Below, piece by piece: positions 50,203-58,703 of a stretch of 64,000 bases of DNA (its first letter is position 1; every line of letters begins with the position of its first letter). The stretch covers positions 1 through 64,000 of the forward strand of contig JAIUNY010000001.1 of the NCBI GenBank assembly GCA_020161505.1, given 5' to 3'. A program made the translations under genes and the position numbers. A model generated the notes under the pieces. The model was given only the letters and a program-made list of their open reading frames with translations, was not told where the DNA came from and made no database searches. This DNA comes from Armatimonadota bacterium (GTDB taxonomy: Bacteria; Armatimonadota; Fimbriimonadia; Fimbriimonadales; Fimbriimonadaceae).

Positions 50203-51671
50203 GCTGTTGTGACCGATTCGATCCAATTTTCGGCGGTCTTGAAAAGTCGTTGACGCCTTTCGGACGGCATTTTATTGAGTTGACGAACCATCATCGACAT
50301 CCGATGGTTTTTGATCCATCGGTCTTGATGCCGATCAATGAAGCGCCAGTAGAGACCATCCCAGATGTCGCACCAGGGGCCGGGCGGGAAGTCGGTCATT
50401 TTTCGGAGGTAAGCCGAGCCGCTGACATACGGCTTGGTCGCGAAGAATCCACCGTCCGCAAACTGGCTCATGCCGAAAACGTTTGGGCGCATCACCCAGT
50501 CAGCGGAGTCGATGAACATCTCCATGAACCAGTTGTAGCTCTCTTCAGGGTGAACATCGGCCATGAGCATGGCGGATCCCGCGATCATCAGGCGTTCAAT
50601 ATGGTGGCACCAGGCGTGGTCGCTCGCCCTTCGGATCACGGTGTCGAGTGGCGGAAGGCCAGTTGTGCCTTCGTACCAGGCTGAGGTCAGCCGTCGCTGG
50701 TTTCCGAGTGAGTTCTGACCCGCAAGACCGGTCGATCTATATTCAAGATCGATGAAGTAAATGAATTCCCGCCAACCGATCACTTGCCGCAGAAAGCCCT
50801 CCTTGGATTCAATCGGAGCTTCGACGGACATCAGTTCCGCGACGACCTGCCGGGGGGTCATCAGCCCACAGTTGAGAAGTGGGCTGAGAAGGCTGTGCCA
50901 GAGGAGGCGGTGATCTTTGCTCACCGCGTCTTCGTACGGCCCGAACAATTCGAGTCGGTGGTGGAGGAAGTGAGTCAAAGCCTCCCGCGCATCGGGATAG
51001 GTGACTGGCCAGTCAAATAGTTCCAAGTTCCCGGGGTGATCGGCGAAGTGTTGAGCGACCAGGGCGAGCACTTCCTGGGTGACCGAATCAGGAGAATATC
51101 GAGGCACCCAGGGAACGATGACACCCTTGGGGAGAGACTTTCGGTTTTCCGTATCGAAGCTCCATCGCCCACCGTCGGGCTCTCCAAGATTGTTCACCAG
51201 TAGGCCGAGCCTCCGACGCTGCTCCACGTAGAAATCGCCCATCAAAAGTCGTTTGCGCCCGTGCCGGTACTGATCCCAATCAGACTGACTAGTCAAGAAA
51301 CCTTGAGTGGGAAGCATATCGACCTCAACCCCCCTGAGCGCGGCCTGAAGAGCGGGAAGAAGGAAGGCATCGTGCGGCTGATGAAGCCAGAGTCGGGACA
51401 CGCCACGGCGCTCACATTCCTTCGCGACAGCTTGAGCGAAGGATCCGCCAACGCCTGGTTCGAGCTCCTGATAAATAACCTCCCGGCCTTGCTCGGTGAG
51501 CCATGCCGCGTGGTGCCTCATCGCGCTGAGAAAGAACGCGATCTTCTGCTTGTGGTGTTTAGTGCGGGTGCAGAGTTCCCGATCTTCGCGTATGAGGATG
51601 GGAACACCGGCGGGAAGATCACTCAGATCCGAAAAGAGCTGATCACCCAACCGCAGAATGAGGTCGGCCAC
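50199..51671 (-). CDS. Cryptochrome/photolyase family protein (FeS-BCP-like, cluster ligands missing)
   Basis: The 490-residue flavoprotein of the deoxyribodipyrimidine photolyase-related group is likely to repair or sense UV photoproducts. An N-terminal Rossmann domain (LILRLGDQLF onward, DPRP type) is followed by the FAD helical domain: QVIGWREFIYFIDLEY, HAWCHHIERLMIAG, ESYNWFMEMFIDSADWVM, FGMSQFADGGFFATKPY. FeS-containing relatives carry three Cys between the last motif and the LYWRF segment; here only one Cys (GPWC) is left, so the 4Fe-4S cluster is probably absent. Confidence 0.88.
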   Translation of the reverse strand: MADLILRLGDQLFSDLSDLPAGVPILIREDRELCTRTKHHKQKIAFFLSAMRHHAAWLTEQGREVIYQELEPGVGGSFAQAVAKECERRGVSRLWLHQPHDAFLLPALQAALRGVEVDMLPTQGFLTSQSDWDQYRHGRKRLLMGDFYVEQRRRLGLLVNNLGEPDGGRWSFDTENRKSLPKGVIVPWVPRYSPDSVTQEVLALVAQHFADHPGNLELFDWPVTYPDAREALTHFLHHRLELFGPYEDAVSKDHRLLWHSLLSPLLNCGLMTPRQVVAELMSVEAPIESKEGFLRQVIGWREFIYFIDLEYRSTGLAGQNSLGNQRRLTSAWYEGTTGLPPLDTVIRRASDHAWCHHIERLMIAGSAMLMADVHPEESYNWFMEMFIDSADWVMRPNVFGMSQFADGGFFATKPYVSGSAYLRKMTDFPPGPWCDIWDGLYWRFIDRHQDRWIKNHRMSMMVRQLNKMPSERRQRLFKTAENWIESVTTA

Positions 51672-51709
51672 AATGCCTCTACGGATGCCGAGAGGCCGGA
51701 GCAGCGCGG

Positions 51710-52960
51710 CTAGGAATCAAGGCCAAGAATTGAGGCGCGCAGCCGAATGAGGGCATAAGAGACCGAACGATTCTGAATGGTCGATCGATTGCCGACGAGC
51801 CTGAATAAATCGCAGCGAACCCCCGATTCTCCGGCTACGGCAATGTAGACGGTCCCGCTCTTCTTGATTCCACCCGCTTCTTCAACTGGCACTACGCCCG
51901 CGACTCCCGTGACCCCGATTCCAAAGCTCGATCCAAAGCGGGAACGCACCCCGAGGGCAAGTGCTTCGGCGGTCTCGCGACTGACCGTGCCATGCTGGTC
52001 AATCACGATGGGATCGACCCCCGCATCGCGCACCTTGCTCTCTGCAGAATAGCAAACGATGCCTCCAAGCAGAGCATTCGAGGCTCCATCCACACCCGTG
52101 ATCCGTCCGGAGAGCAGTCCTCCGGTGCAAGACTCCGCCAATGCGAGGGTTTCGCCACGCTTGACGAGCTCGGCGACGATCCACTGCTCAAGCGACTCTT
52201 CACCTTCCGCATAGAGGGCGGGGCCGATTCGAGACCGAATGATCTCCACCACGGGATTCAACCGCGAATCAGCCTCTTCATCGGATCGTGCGCGCGTGGT
52301 CACCCGCAAGTGAACCTCGCCGATCTTGGCATAGGGCGCCACGGTCACTTCTTCGCCATTTAGCAGGTCTGCCAGCTGCTCAGCGAGCGCGGCTTCTCCG
52401 ATTCCGACTACTCGCAGGGTGCGAGAGACCAGCTGCGTGCCGTCCCCCAGGGCGAGTAGTTTCTGCGTCACGGGGCCCTCGACCATCGGAACGAACTCAT
52501 TTCGCGGTCCTGGCAGGGCGATCACGACCTTTCCGCTCCGAGACGCGTAGAGCCCGGGGGCGGTGCCATTCGGGTTCGGCAATGGTTCGGCGCAGGTGGG
52601 CCGTAAAGCTTGGCGGAATTGGCTTTCCACCATGGCGACGCCTCGTTTTCCGTAGACCGACCTCAAGTGCTCCACCACGGCTTCGTCGGTGACGAGTTCA
52701 TCATCCAGAGCGTCCGCGATGGCGTCGCGGGTGAGGTCGTCGGCAGTGGGGCCAAGCCCTCCGATCGTGAAGACAATGTCCGCCCGCCCGAGAGCAAGCC
52801 GAAGAGCTTCCTCCATCCGGGCGAGATTGTCGCCGACGGTCTGTCGATGCGTATGGTCAATTCCGAGCTTCGCGAGATGCTGCCCCAGCTCCGCCGCATT
52901 GGTGTCGGTGATCTGTCCGAGTAAGAGCTCCGTTCCAATCGAGATGACCTCAGCACGCAT
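51710..52960 (-). CDS. cinA: CinA-like competence/damage-inducible protein
   Basis: The 416 residues comprise an N-terminal MoCF-like domain (AEVISIGTELLLGQITDTNA, then FTIGGLGPTADDLTRDAIADAL) acting on ADP-ribose or related pyrophosphates, and a C-terminal nicotinamide-nucleotide amidase domain (LALAESCTGGLLSGRITGV with catalytic Ser, GVTGVAG). The usual PGGG loop after GVTGVAG is replaced by a longer VVPVEEAGGIKKSG. Lies 38 bp upstream of the photolyase-like gene on the same strand, a plausible DNA-damage/NAD pair. Confidence 0.93.
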   Translation of the reverse strand: MRAEVISIGTELLLGQITDTNAAELGQHLAKLGIDHTHRQTVGDNLARMEEALRLALGRADIVFTIGGLGPTADDLTRDAIADALDDELVTDEAVVEHLRSVYGKRGVAMVESQFRQALRPTCAEPLPNPNGTAPGLYASRSGKVVIALPGPRNEFVPMVEGPVTQKLLALGDGTQLVSRTLRVVGIGEAALAEQLADLLNGEEVTVAPYAKIGEVHLRVTTRARSDEEADSRLNPVVEIIRSRIGPALYAEGEESLEQWIVAELVKRGETLALAESCTGGLLSGRITGVDGASNALLGGIVCYSAESKVRDAGVDPIVIDQHGTVSRETAEALALGVRSRFGSSFGIGVTGVAGVVPVEEAGGIKKSGTVYIAVAGESGVRCDLFRLVGNRSTIQNRSVSYALIRLRASILGLDS

Positions 52961-53002
52961 GGTTCATTTTCGCTGATCTGTGGCCTGGAGGATGGGCTCA
53001 AG

Positions 53003-53036
53003 TAAAAAAGAACGACTGATCCATAAGAATCAGTCG
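53003..53036 (-). terminator. Terminator of the rpmH-rnpA-yidD-yidC-jag operon
   Basis: On the minus strand, CGACTGAT and ATCAGTCG arms with an 8-nt loop are followed by TTCTTTTTT, 30 bp past the jag stop. Confidence 0.88.
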
Positions 53037-53065
53037 CTCGGTAAAGTTTGGAATCCGGATGGGAT

Positions 53066-53899
53066 TCAGGCGCTCGGTGCAATAACCACACGGCGATTCG
53101 GCTCTTCGCCTTCGCTGTAGGTCGTCACACCTTCAAGGTCGACGATGGCTTGGTGGATGACCCGGCGCTCAAATGCAGGGAGCGCATCGAGAACGGCTTC
53201 TTCGCCTCGTGCCCGAACCTCTTGCGCGAGCTTCAGGGCCATATCGGTCAGGGTTTGAGCGCGTCGCTCTCGATAGCTGTCGCCTTCCAGAACGACTCGG
53301 ACGCCATTCGTGATCTGGCGCGCCGTGATGACGTTGAGGAGGTACTGGAGGGCGTTCAGCACCTCGCCACGCTTGCCGATGAGGAAGCTGACATCCTTGC
53401 CTTCGATATCAATGTGGATGTACCGACCGTTGAGCTTGGTGATATGCGCAGTCGCTCGAAGCTCCGCCGTCTCCATGAGGCCGTTCAGGATCGAAATCAG
53501 CTGATCCGCTTGCTCTTGCGTGGCATCAACCTGCTCGCGCTCTTCGCCTTCGCTTTCGGACTTGGCTGGTCGCTCCGTTCGCTCGCGCTTCGCTGGCTTT
53601 TCTGCCGGGGCTTCTTCCGCCGGAGCAGCTTCTGCTTCGACTTCAGCCTTTTCCTTTCCGCGCGGCTTCCTGGCTGGCTTTTCGGCGGCGGGTTCGGTCG
53701 ATTTCTTAGCGGGCTTTTCCTTGGCCGGAGCGGCCGATTTGGCGGAGGCGCGAACGGTCAGCTTGCCCGGCTTACCAAAGAGACCTTTGGTTTCGTCGAG
53801 CACTTCGAGTTCAACGGCAGAGGCGTCCACACCGAGTTGGCTCGCGGCTTTCTCGCGGGCTTCGTCCAGACTGGTCGCAACGAGTTCGATCGTATCCAT
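53066..53899 (-). CDS. jag: Jag/KhpB RNA-binding protein (Jag-N, KH, R3H)
   Basis: The 277-residue RNA-binding protein is usually encoded with yidC. Jag-N domain (about 1-50: DTIELVATSLDEAREKAASQLG), a long Lys/Pro/Ala/Glu linker (about 55-125), KH domain (about 130-205: HIDIEGKDVSFLIGKRGEVLNALQYLLN with the GKRG loop) and R3H domain (about 210-277: ALPAFERRVIHQAI). ATG 53899 is chosen over an upstream GTG because AGGA lies 7 nt before it and the Jag-N motif starts there. Confidence 0.93.
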   Translation of the reverse strand: MDTIELVATSLDEAREKAASQLGVDASAVELEVLDETKGLFGKPGKLTVRASAKSAAPAKEKPAKKSTEPAAEKPARKPRGKEKAEVEAEAAPAEEAPAEKPAKRERTERPAKSESEGEEREQVDATQEQADQLISILNGLMETAELRATAHITKLNGRYIHIDIEGKDVSFLIGKRGEVLNALQYLLNVITARQITNGVRVVLEGDSYRERRAQTLTDMALKLAQEVRARGEEAVLDALPAFERRVIHQAIVDLEGVTTYSEGEEPNRRVVIAPSA

Positions 53900-53929
53900 A
53901 AACTTTCCTAGTGAGGCCACGTTGACCCC

Positions 53930-55333
53930 TTAGCGTTTCTTTTTCTTCTTGGCCTTGTTTGCCTTAGGTGTCCCTGTTTTACCAAAGAAATCTGGGCTCA
54001 CGTGACCATTCGACGAACCGGTCGATCCTTCCGTATCGATCACGAGGCCGCCCTTTGTGGTCTGCACTTTCTTGAGCTCTGGGGGCGGGAGTCGGTAGTT
54101 GTACAGACTCTGCGCCGTCGAGAGCACGTTCGTGAAGATCCAGTAGAGGACAAACGCGGACGGCAGCGTGTAGAAGAACATGAAGACGGAAGCAAAGAGA
54201 GCAATGCTCACGCCCATGATGCGCTGCTGTTTCGCGTTCGAGGGATCGCTGATCGGCATCAGGAGGGTCGAGATGACCATCGAAACTGTGTAGATGGCGA
54301 TGAGGATGTAGTCTCGCTCGCCGAGGTTCGGTCCAATGGGGATACCGAGGAAAGTGGTCGCCCCAGGGTTCACCCAAAGGAAGGTGCCCTTGGTGAACTC
54401 GAACTTGTAGTGGTGCATCGACTGGAAGACCGCCAAGAAGAGCGGCATCTGGATGAGCGCCGGGAAGCAGCCCGCCATCGGGTTGATGCCGTACTCTTTG
54501 TAGAGCCCCATGGTCTCCGCTTGGAACGCGGCGGGGTCGCTGACTTGTCCAGTCTTTTTGTCTTTGTACTTCTCTTGAATCTCCTTGACTCGAGGCTGCA
54601 GCACCTGCATTTCTCGCCCAAAGAAGATCTGCTTTTGGGTCAGGGGCCATACAACGGCCCGGACAACGACCGCAAGCAACAAGGCGGCAAACCAGTAGCT
54701 AAAGCCTGGCACGGCGCCAGTTGCTTGCACCAGAACATCAATGAGTTGATATCCAGGGATCACCAGGAACACCGGCTCGGCCTTGGCCAGCGGACTCAGA
54801 TCCCGAACCAGTTCATCGTAAACCGTTTTGGCCACGCGTTCCGTCGCGATCAGCTCTCCGTGGGGCACCACAGCGACGCTTGTCGATTTCCACTTCGGAT
54901 CAAGGTGGTAGCTTTCAAATTTGGGTTTCAGGAGCTGGTAGGCCTTATCGAGCTTGCGGTATCCCCAGTCTTCGCCCACTTTGCCCTTTTTGAACGCCTC
55001 GTGGTAGTAGAGGCCGCTCTTGTGCATCGTGTCTGCCACCAGCAGGGTGCCGCGCAGCTCATCCGCGATAATCTCGGCCTGAGGTCGATTGGCGGCTTTG
55101 CCTTCTTCTGAAACCTTCCGGAGGTAGACCGGGAGCAGCCGTTGGGCGGAGACATCCTTGAGATCACCGCTGAGCTTGGTCATCTCGGCGAGCACGTCGC
55201 TGGCTTTGCGCGTGTCCTGCTTGCCCTGATTCGGGCCCATGATGAGCATGACGCCCAGATACACCGTGGCCACGATGAGCAGCATCGTCATAAAGTTGCT
55301 GCGCGGCGGCTGTCCGGATGGCTGATTTTTCAT
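53930..55333 (-). CDS. yidC: Membrane protein insertase YidC
   Basis: The 467 residues have an N-terminal membrane anchor (about 14-31), a periplasmic region to about 210 that is shorter and unlike the E. coli P1 domain, then the conserved five-helix core: a cytoplasmic coiled-coil loop (MQVLQPRVKEIQEKYKDKK), NPMAGCFPALIQMPLFLAVFQSM, and FFYTLPSAFVLYWIFTNVLS. The Lys-rich tail ending KKKKKR would contact ribosomes. Folds and inserts membrane proteins with or without Sec. Confidence 0.93.
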   Translation of the reverse strand: MKNQPSGQPPRSNFMTMLLIVATVYLGVMLIMGPNQGKQDTRKASDVLAEMTKLSGDLKDVSAQRLLPVYLRKVSEEGKAANRPQAEIIADELRGTLLVADTMHKSGLYYHEAFKKGKVGEDWGYRKLDKAYQLLKPKFESYHLDPKWKSTSVAVVPHGELIATERVAKTVYDELVRDLSPLAKAEPVFLVIPGYQLIDVLVQATGAVPGFSYWFAALLLAVVVRAVVWPLTQKQIFFGREMQVLQPRVKEIQEKYKDKKTGQVSDPAAFQAETMGLYKEYGINPMAGCFPALIQMPLFLAVFQSMHHYKFEFTKGTFLWVNPGATTFLGIPIGPNLGERDYILIAIYTVSMVISTLLMPISDPSNAKQQRIMGVSIALFASVFMFFYTLPSAFVLYWIFTNVLSTAQSLYNYRLPPPELKKVQTTKGGLVIDTEGSTGSSNGHVSPDFFGKTGTPKANKAKKKKKR

Positions 55334-55371
55334 GTTGAAACTGTGTTTGCCTTGGCTACCCGAGGCTTGAT

Positions 55372-55581
55372 CTAAGGTACGGGGTCATGCCCTCCGGGGT
55401 TGAAGGGATGGCACCTTCCGATGCGCTTGAGTCCCATCCAGCTCCCTTTGAGAAGGCCGTACTTCTCGACCGCTTCCAGCGTGTATTGGCTGCAGGAGGG
55501 CGTGAAGCGGCATGTTGGCGGAACCCACTTTGTTGTTCGCTGATAGAGTCGGATTAGGAAGACGCCGAGCTTTCGTCCCAT
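55372..55581 (-). CDS. yidD: Membrane protein insertion efficiency factor YidD
   Basis: The 69-residue protein starts [18 protein letters not shown] and has the diagnostic [14 protein letters not shown], plus [17 protein letters not shown] at the end. Start ATG lies 28 bp inside rnpA, whose last codons it overlaps in another frame. Standard length and place in the rnpA-yidD-yidC order. Confidence 0.95.
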   Translation of the reverse strand: MGRKLGVFLIRLYQRTTKWVPPTCRFTPSCSQYTLEAVEKYGLLKGSWMGLKRIGRCHPFNPGGHDPVP

Positions 55582-55895
55582 CGCTTTTCCAGCTTCTGGA
55601 TCAGGGTGTTCACTTCGTCCTGCAACTCTTGGTGCGATGCTTCGGCGACGGAAGTTTTGGCGATCACGACCCAATCCTTCCCGCTTGTGCAGTCCGGGAG
55701 GAGCCGGAAGAGTTCACGAACTCGACGCTTCTGCCGATTCCGCTTGGGGCGAGTGCCAAGAGCCTTGGCGGTTCCAATGCCGACCAATCCTTCGCCAGGG
55801 AGGACGTGGAGGCGGAGATACTTGCCTGACTCACGTTTTCCGTTGGCGAAGATTTCATCGAATCGTTGCTTCCCGGGGCCTTTTAGGCGGCCAAT
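55554..55895 (-). CDS. rnpA: Ribonuclease P protein component, probable ATT start
   Basis: The 113-residue basic protein partners the RNase P RNA at 61066. It has the RnpA signature [18 protein letters not shown] (RNR motif) near residue 48. The first ordinary start in frame (TTG 55787) would delete the conserved N-terminal helix. Reading upstream, the frame continues [20 protein letters not shown] as in other RnpA, back to ATT at 55895, preceded by GAGG with 9-nt spacing. No ATG, GTG, TTG or CTG occurs in frame between the upstream stop and that point. It overlaps rpmH by 13 bp and yidD by 28 bp. Confidence 0.85.
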   Translation of the reverse strand: MGRLKGPGKQRFDEIFANGKRESGKYLRLHVLPGEGLVGIGTAKALGTRPKRNRQKRRVRELFRLLPDCTSGKDWVVIAKTSVAEASHQELQDEVNTLIQKLEKRWDESSASS

Positions 55896-56017
55896 CGGTG
55901 TCGACCTCGGTCTCGGCGTCGCTTCAGGACGTTTCGTCCGTCGGTCGTGCGCATGCGGATGCGGAAGCCGTGCGTCTTGCTGCGCTTTCGGTTGTTGGGC
56001 TGGAACGTGCGTTTCAT
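55883..56017 (-). CDS. rpmH: 50S ribosomal protein bL34
   Basis: The 44-residue protein reads [19 protein letters not shown], then [20 protein letters not shown], ending RLAA; unmistakable bL34. It is too short for many ORF searches. First gene of the rpmH-rnpA-yidD-yidC-jag unit. The rnpA frame stays open through its whole length. Confidence 0.97.
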   Translation of the reverse strand: MKRTFQPNNRKRSKTHGFRIRMRTTDGRNVLKRRRDRGRHRLAA

Positions 56018-56034
56018 CGCCTAAGGTCCTTGAT

Positions 56035-56077
56035 AAAAATGGAGGCTCGGAAAGTCGTTTCCGAGCACAAGACTATA
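56035..56077 (-). promoter_or_regulatory. rpmH promoter -10 and 5' leader hairpin
   Basis: On the minus strand TATAGT (56072-56077) is a -10 box; a few bases later comes a perfect 9-bp hairpin, GCTCGGAAA/TTTCCGAGC with loop CGAC (56045-56066), then CTCCATTTTTA. The hairpin could cap the rpmH message as an attenuator, or end the upstream csaA transcript. Confidence 0.5.
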
Positions 56078-56153
56078 CCTGCTTAGGTTCATTTTTCTCT
56101 GGGCCAGCGGGTCAGGTCCCAGACGAGAGTCCTCTGGACGGCGGCCTGAAGAA

Positions 56154-56489
56154 TCAGAACAGCTTGGCCCCGTTGGGAACCAGGCGCTCCGGCTGGGCGA
56201 GAACGACATCGCCATTTTCATCAGGGAACCCCGTGACCAGGCACTCGCTTCGAACAGGGCCGATCTGCTTGGCCGGAAAGTTGACGACAGCAACGACCTG
56301 CTTGCCCACCAGACTCTCCGGCGTGTAGTGCACCGTGATTTGCGCGGAGGAGGTTTTCACTCCCAGGTCTCCGAAATCCACCCAGAGTTTGAAGGCGGGT
56401 TTTCTAGCTTCCGGAAACGGCTCGGCTCGTACGATCGTTCCGACCCTGAGTTCTACCTTCGCAAAGTCGTCCCAAATGATTTCCGTCAC
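56154..56489 (-). CDS. csaA: CsaA-type tRNA-binding/export chaperone protein
   Basis: The 111-residue OB-fold protein matches Csa[33 protein letters not shown] at the start, [32 protein letters not shown] in the middle and the end [17 protein letters not shown]. Related to the tRNA-binding domain of MetRS; reported to bind preproteins or tRNA. Start is GTG 56489, 5 nt after TAGAAT. Confidence 0.93.
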   Translation of the reverse strand: MTEIIWDDFAKVELRVGTIVRAEPFPEARKPAFKLWVDFGDLGVKTSSAQITVHYTPESLVGKQVVAVVNFPAKQIGPVRSECLVTGFPDENGDVVLAQPERLVPNGAKLF

Positions 56490-56494
56490 GCCTC

Positions 56495-56500
56495 ATTCTA
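56495..56500 (-). promoter_or_regulatory. -10 box TAGAAT, leaderless promoter of csaA
   Basis: CTAGAAT ends 5 nt before the GTG start codon, so the message would begin at or just after the start of the codon. Confidence 0.45.
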
Positions 56501-56562
56501 GTCGCGGATCGAGTCCCATACATGAGCCTGACAAGCCGCACACTCGGTAAGCTCAAGCCAAG

Positions 56563-58056
56563 ATGTCATCACCGATTGATCAACTCAAGGAGCGACTTTA
56601 CGAAGTCAACGCTCTGAACGCCGCTAGTGCTCTGATGGATTGGGATCAGCAGTGCTACATGCCTCGTGGCGCCGCAGAAGCTCGAGCCGAGCAGGGAGCC
56701 GTGCTCAGCAAGATGGCTCACGAAATCTTTGTGAGCGACGAGACGCAGGCCATTTTGGAAAAGGCTGGATCAGAAGTGGATCCGGCGAGCGAAGAAGGTG
56801 CGCTCGTCCGCGTGGTCAAACGCGACATGGATCAGCGCACGAAGCTCCCGGTCGAACTGGTCACCGAACTCTCTCGGCATGGCGCGATCGGCCACGAAGT
56901 CTGGGTGGAAGCCCGCGCGGAGAGCGACTATTCGAAGTTCCAACCGATTCTTGAGAAAACCGTTGACCTCACGCGACAGGTCGCCGATTGCCTTGGCTAC
57001 ACCGATCACCCGTATGATCCTGTGACCGATCAGTTCGAGGAAGGCGCGACCAAGAAGTATTGGGAAGACATGTTCGATACCATTCGTCAGCCTCTGGTGG
57101 ATCTGGTTGCCGAGATCAAAGCCAGTCCGGATCAGCCCGACGACAGCTTCCTCACCGGTTCCTTCCAGGAGGCGGATCAACGCGCATTCAGCATGAGACT
57201 GCTCGAAGCGATCGGGTTTGACCTCACCCGCGGGCGACTCGACACCGCGCCGCACCCGTTCTGCACCAATTTCAGCGTGAACGATGTCCGGCTCACCACT
57301 CGCTTCAAGGACTATCTCCCGAGCGCGATCTTCGGAACCTTGCACGAAGCAGGTCACGGAATGTACGAACAAAACTCCCCGCAGGGCTGGGATCGCACGC
57401 CGTTGGCAGGCGGCGTCAGCCTGGGCTGGCACGAGAGTCAGTCTCGAACCTGGGAGAACCTCATTGGCCGAAGCAAGGCCTTCTGGCAGTTCTTCTATGC
57501 CGACTTGCAGAAGACCTTCCCTGGTCTGGCGAACAAGGATCTTGAGACTTTTTACCGAGCAGTCAATAAATCCGAACCTTCGCTGATCCGCGTCGAAGCG
57601 GATGAAGTTACCTACAACCTGCACATCATGGTTCGATTCGAGATGGAAACCGGCATGCTCGATGGCTCGATCCCGGTGAAGGATGTTCCCGCCGTCTGGA
57701 ATCAGAAGTACGAAGAGTATCTGGGAATCACTCCTCCGGACGATGCACGCGGATGCCTTCAAGATGTCCACTGGAGCGGAGGCTTGCTCGGTTACTTCCC
57801 CACATACAGCATGGGGAACATCCTGAGCTATCAGGTGTGGAATGCGATGGCTCAAGATCTCGGCGATCTCCACGAAATGATGTCGGCGGGGAACTTCCAG
57901 CCAATTCTGGACTGGTTGGTCGCGAAGGTGTACTCGCAAGGGAACCGTCATCTCCCTCAAGATCTGATCCGGCAGGTGTGTGGCACGGGACTTGATGCGA
58001 CCCCCTACATCACGGCCATCCGCGAAAAGTATCGCGAGATCTATCGTCTGAACTAG
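56563..58056 (+). CDS. M32 family carboxypeptidase (Taq type)
   Basis: The 497-residue cytosolic zinc carboxypeptidase has the M32 motif HEAGHGMYEQN near residue 264 (HExxH plus third ligand Glu about 30 residues on, in WHESQSRTWEN), the N-terminal coiled region, and LHIMVRFEMETGMLDGSIPVKDVP near 357. Trims C-terminal residues from short peptides. Lacks a signal peptide. TAAGCT ends 9 nt before the ATG. Confidence 0.95.
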   Translation: MSSPIDQLKERLYEVNALNAASALMDWDQQCYMPRGAAEARAEQGAVLSKMAHEIFVSDETQAILEKAGSEVDPASEEGALVRVVKRDMDQRTKLPVELVTELSRHGAIGHEVWVEARAESDYSKFQPILEKTVDLTRQVADCLGYTDHPYDPVTDQFEEGATKKYWEDMFDTIRQPLVDLVAEIKASPDQPDDSFLTGSFQEADQRAFSMRLLEAIGFDLTRGRLDTAPHPFCTNFSVNDVRLTTRFKDYLPSAIFGTLHEAGHGMYEQNSPQGWDRTPLAGGVSLGWHESQSRTWENLIGRSKAFWQFFYADLQKTFPGLANKDLETFYRAVNKSEPSLIRVEADEVTYNLHIMVRFEMETGMLDGSIPVKDVPAVWNQKYEEYLGITPPDDARGCLQDVHWSGGLLGYFPTYSMGNILSYQVWNAMAQDLGDLHEMMSAGNFQPILDWLVAKVYSQGNRHLPQDLIRQVCGTGLDATPYITAIREKYREIYRLN

Positions 58057-58061
58057 TGGAT

Positions 58062-58101
58062 CGTTCTCCTCCGGGGAGCCTTGGCACCCCGGAGGAGAAC
58101 G
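58062..58101 (+). repeat. Perfect 15-bp inverted repeat without U-tract
   Basis: CGTTCTCCTCCGGGG (58062-58076) and its exact complement (58087-58101) flank a 10-nt loop. It starts 6 bp after the carboxypeptidase stop and ends 13 bp before the next ATG. There is no T-run, so it is not a normal terminator; the 3' arm contains GGAGGAG, a second ribosome-site-like sequence. Confidence 0.7.
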
Positions 58102-58114
58102 ACTGAGGAACCCC

Positions 58115-58645
58115 ATGACCCCCTTTCGCCCAAGTCAGCTCGCCAAACTCGGACTTTGTGGCGGATTGTTTGTCCTGGCCGGGGCGACTTTCGCGCAGGA
58201 GTCGACAATCGCAACGACGGTGGATCGATTCACCATCGAGTTCCCGAGTGTCGCGAGGCAAGAGAAAAAGCAGACTCCTTGGGGCGGGACGCAGTTAACC
58301 TCCTCGGTCTTTAGTTGCGTGAAGGATACGGCCCTCTATCAAGTGACGACCACGGCTCTGCCGCGTGAAGTTCTACAGAACCGGTCTTCGTCGGAGATCC
58401 TGAGCGCGGCGCGCGATGGCACGCAGACGATGCAGCGACTGCGTGTCGAAGCGGAGCAGGAGCTGTTGATCGACGGCTATCCCGCGCGGCGCTTCATGGT
58501 TCAGGTTCCAGATGGCCCGCTGATTGTTCATCTCTTGGTTCTGGCAGAGGGATCGCTGTACCATGTCCTCGCCGTCCTCCCGCGCGAGAGCGTGCTGGAA
58601 GGGGTGAGTTTCGTACGTTCTTTCCGGGCTCGGGCTCGGCAATGA
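58115..58645 (+). CDS. Secreted protein of unknown function
   Basis: The 176-residue protein has a signal peptide (about residues 1-29, ending ATFAQ). The mature part begins TTVDRFTIEFPSVARQEK and holds LLIDGYPARRFMVQVPDG near 128, like short lipid-binding or stress-type periplasmic domains, but no family is certain. TGAGGA precedes the ATG by 5 nt. Confidence 0.65.
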   Translation: MTPFRPSQLAKLGLCGGLFVLAGATFAQESTIATTVDRFTIEFPSVARQEKKQTPWGGTQLTSSVFSCVKDTALYQVTTTALPREVLQNRSSSEILSAARDGTQTMQRLRVEAEQELLIDGYPARRFMVQVPDGPLIVHLLVLAEGSLYHVLAVLPRESVLEGVSFVRSFRARARQ

Positions 58646-58647
58646 AA

Positions 58648-58703
58648 AATGGCCCTTCCGATTGAATCGGAAGGGCCATTCAGAATCCATCTGGATTCTT
58701 CTT
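58648..58703. terminator. Pair of back-to-back terminators
   Basis: First hairpin: 15-bp stem AATGGCCCTTCCGAT with TGA loop (58648-58680); on the minus strand it is followed by TTTTTCATT and ends the lipoprotein gene. Second hairpin: AGAATCC/GGATTCT (58682-58699), followed by TCTTACTT on the plus strand, ends the secreted protein gene. Confidence 0.8.

Noticed and set aside
55554-55787. rnpA starting at TTG 55787
   Set aside because: It would remove the conserved N-terminal third of RnpA that is plainly encoded upstream in the same frame.
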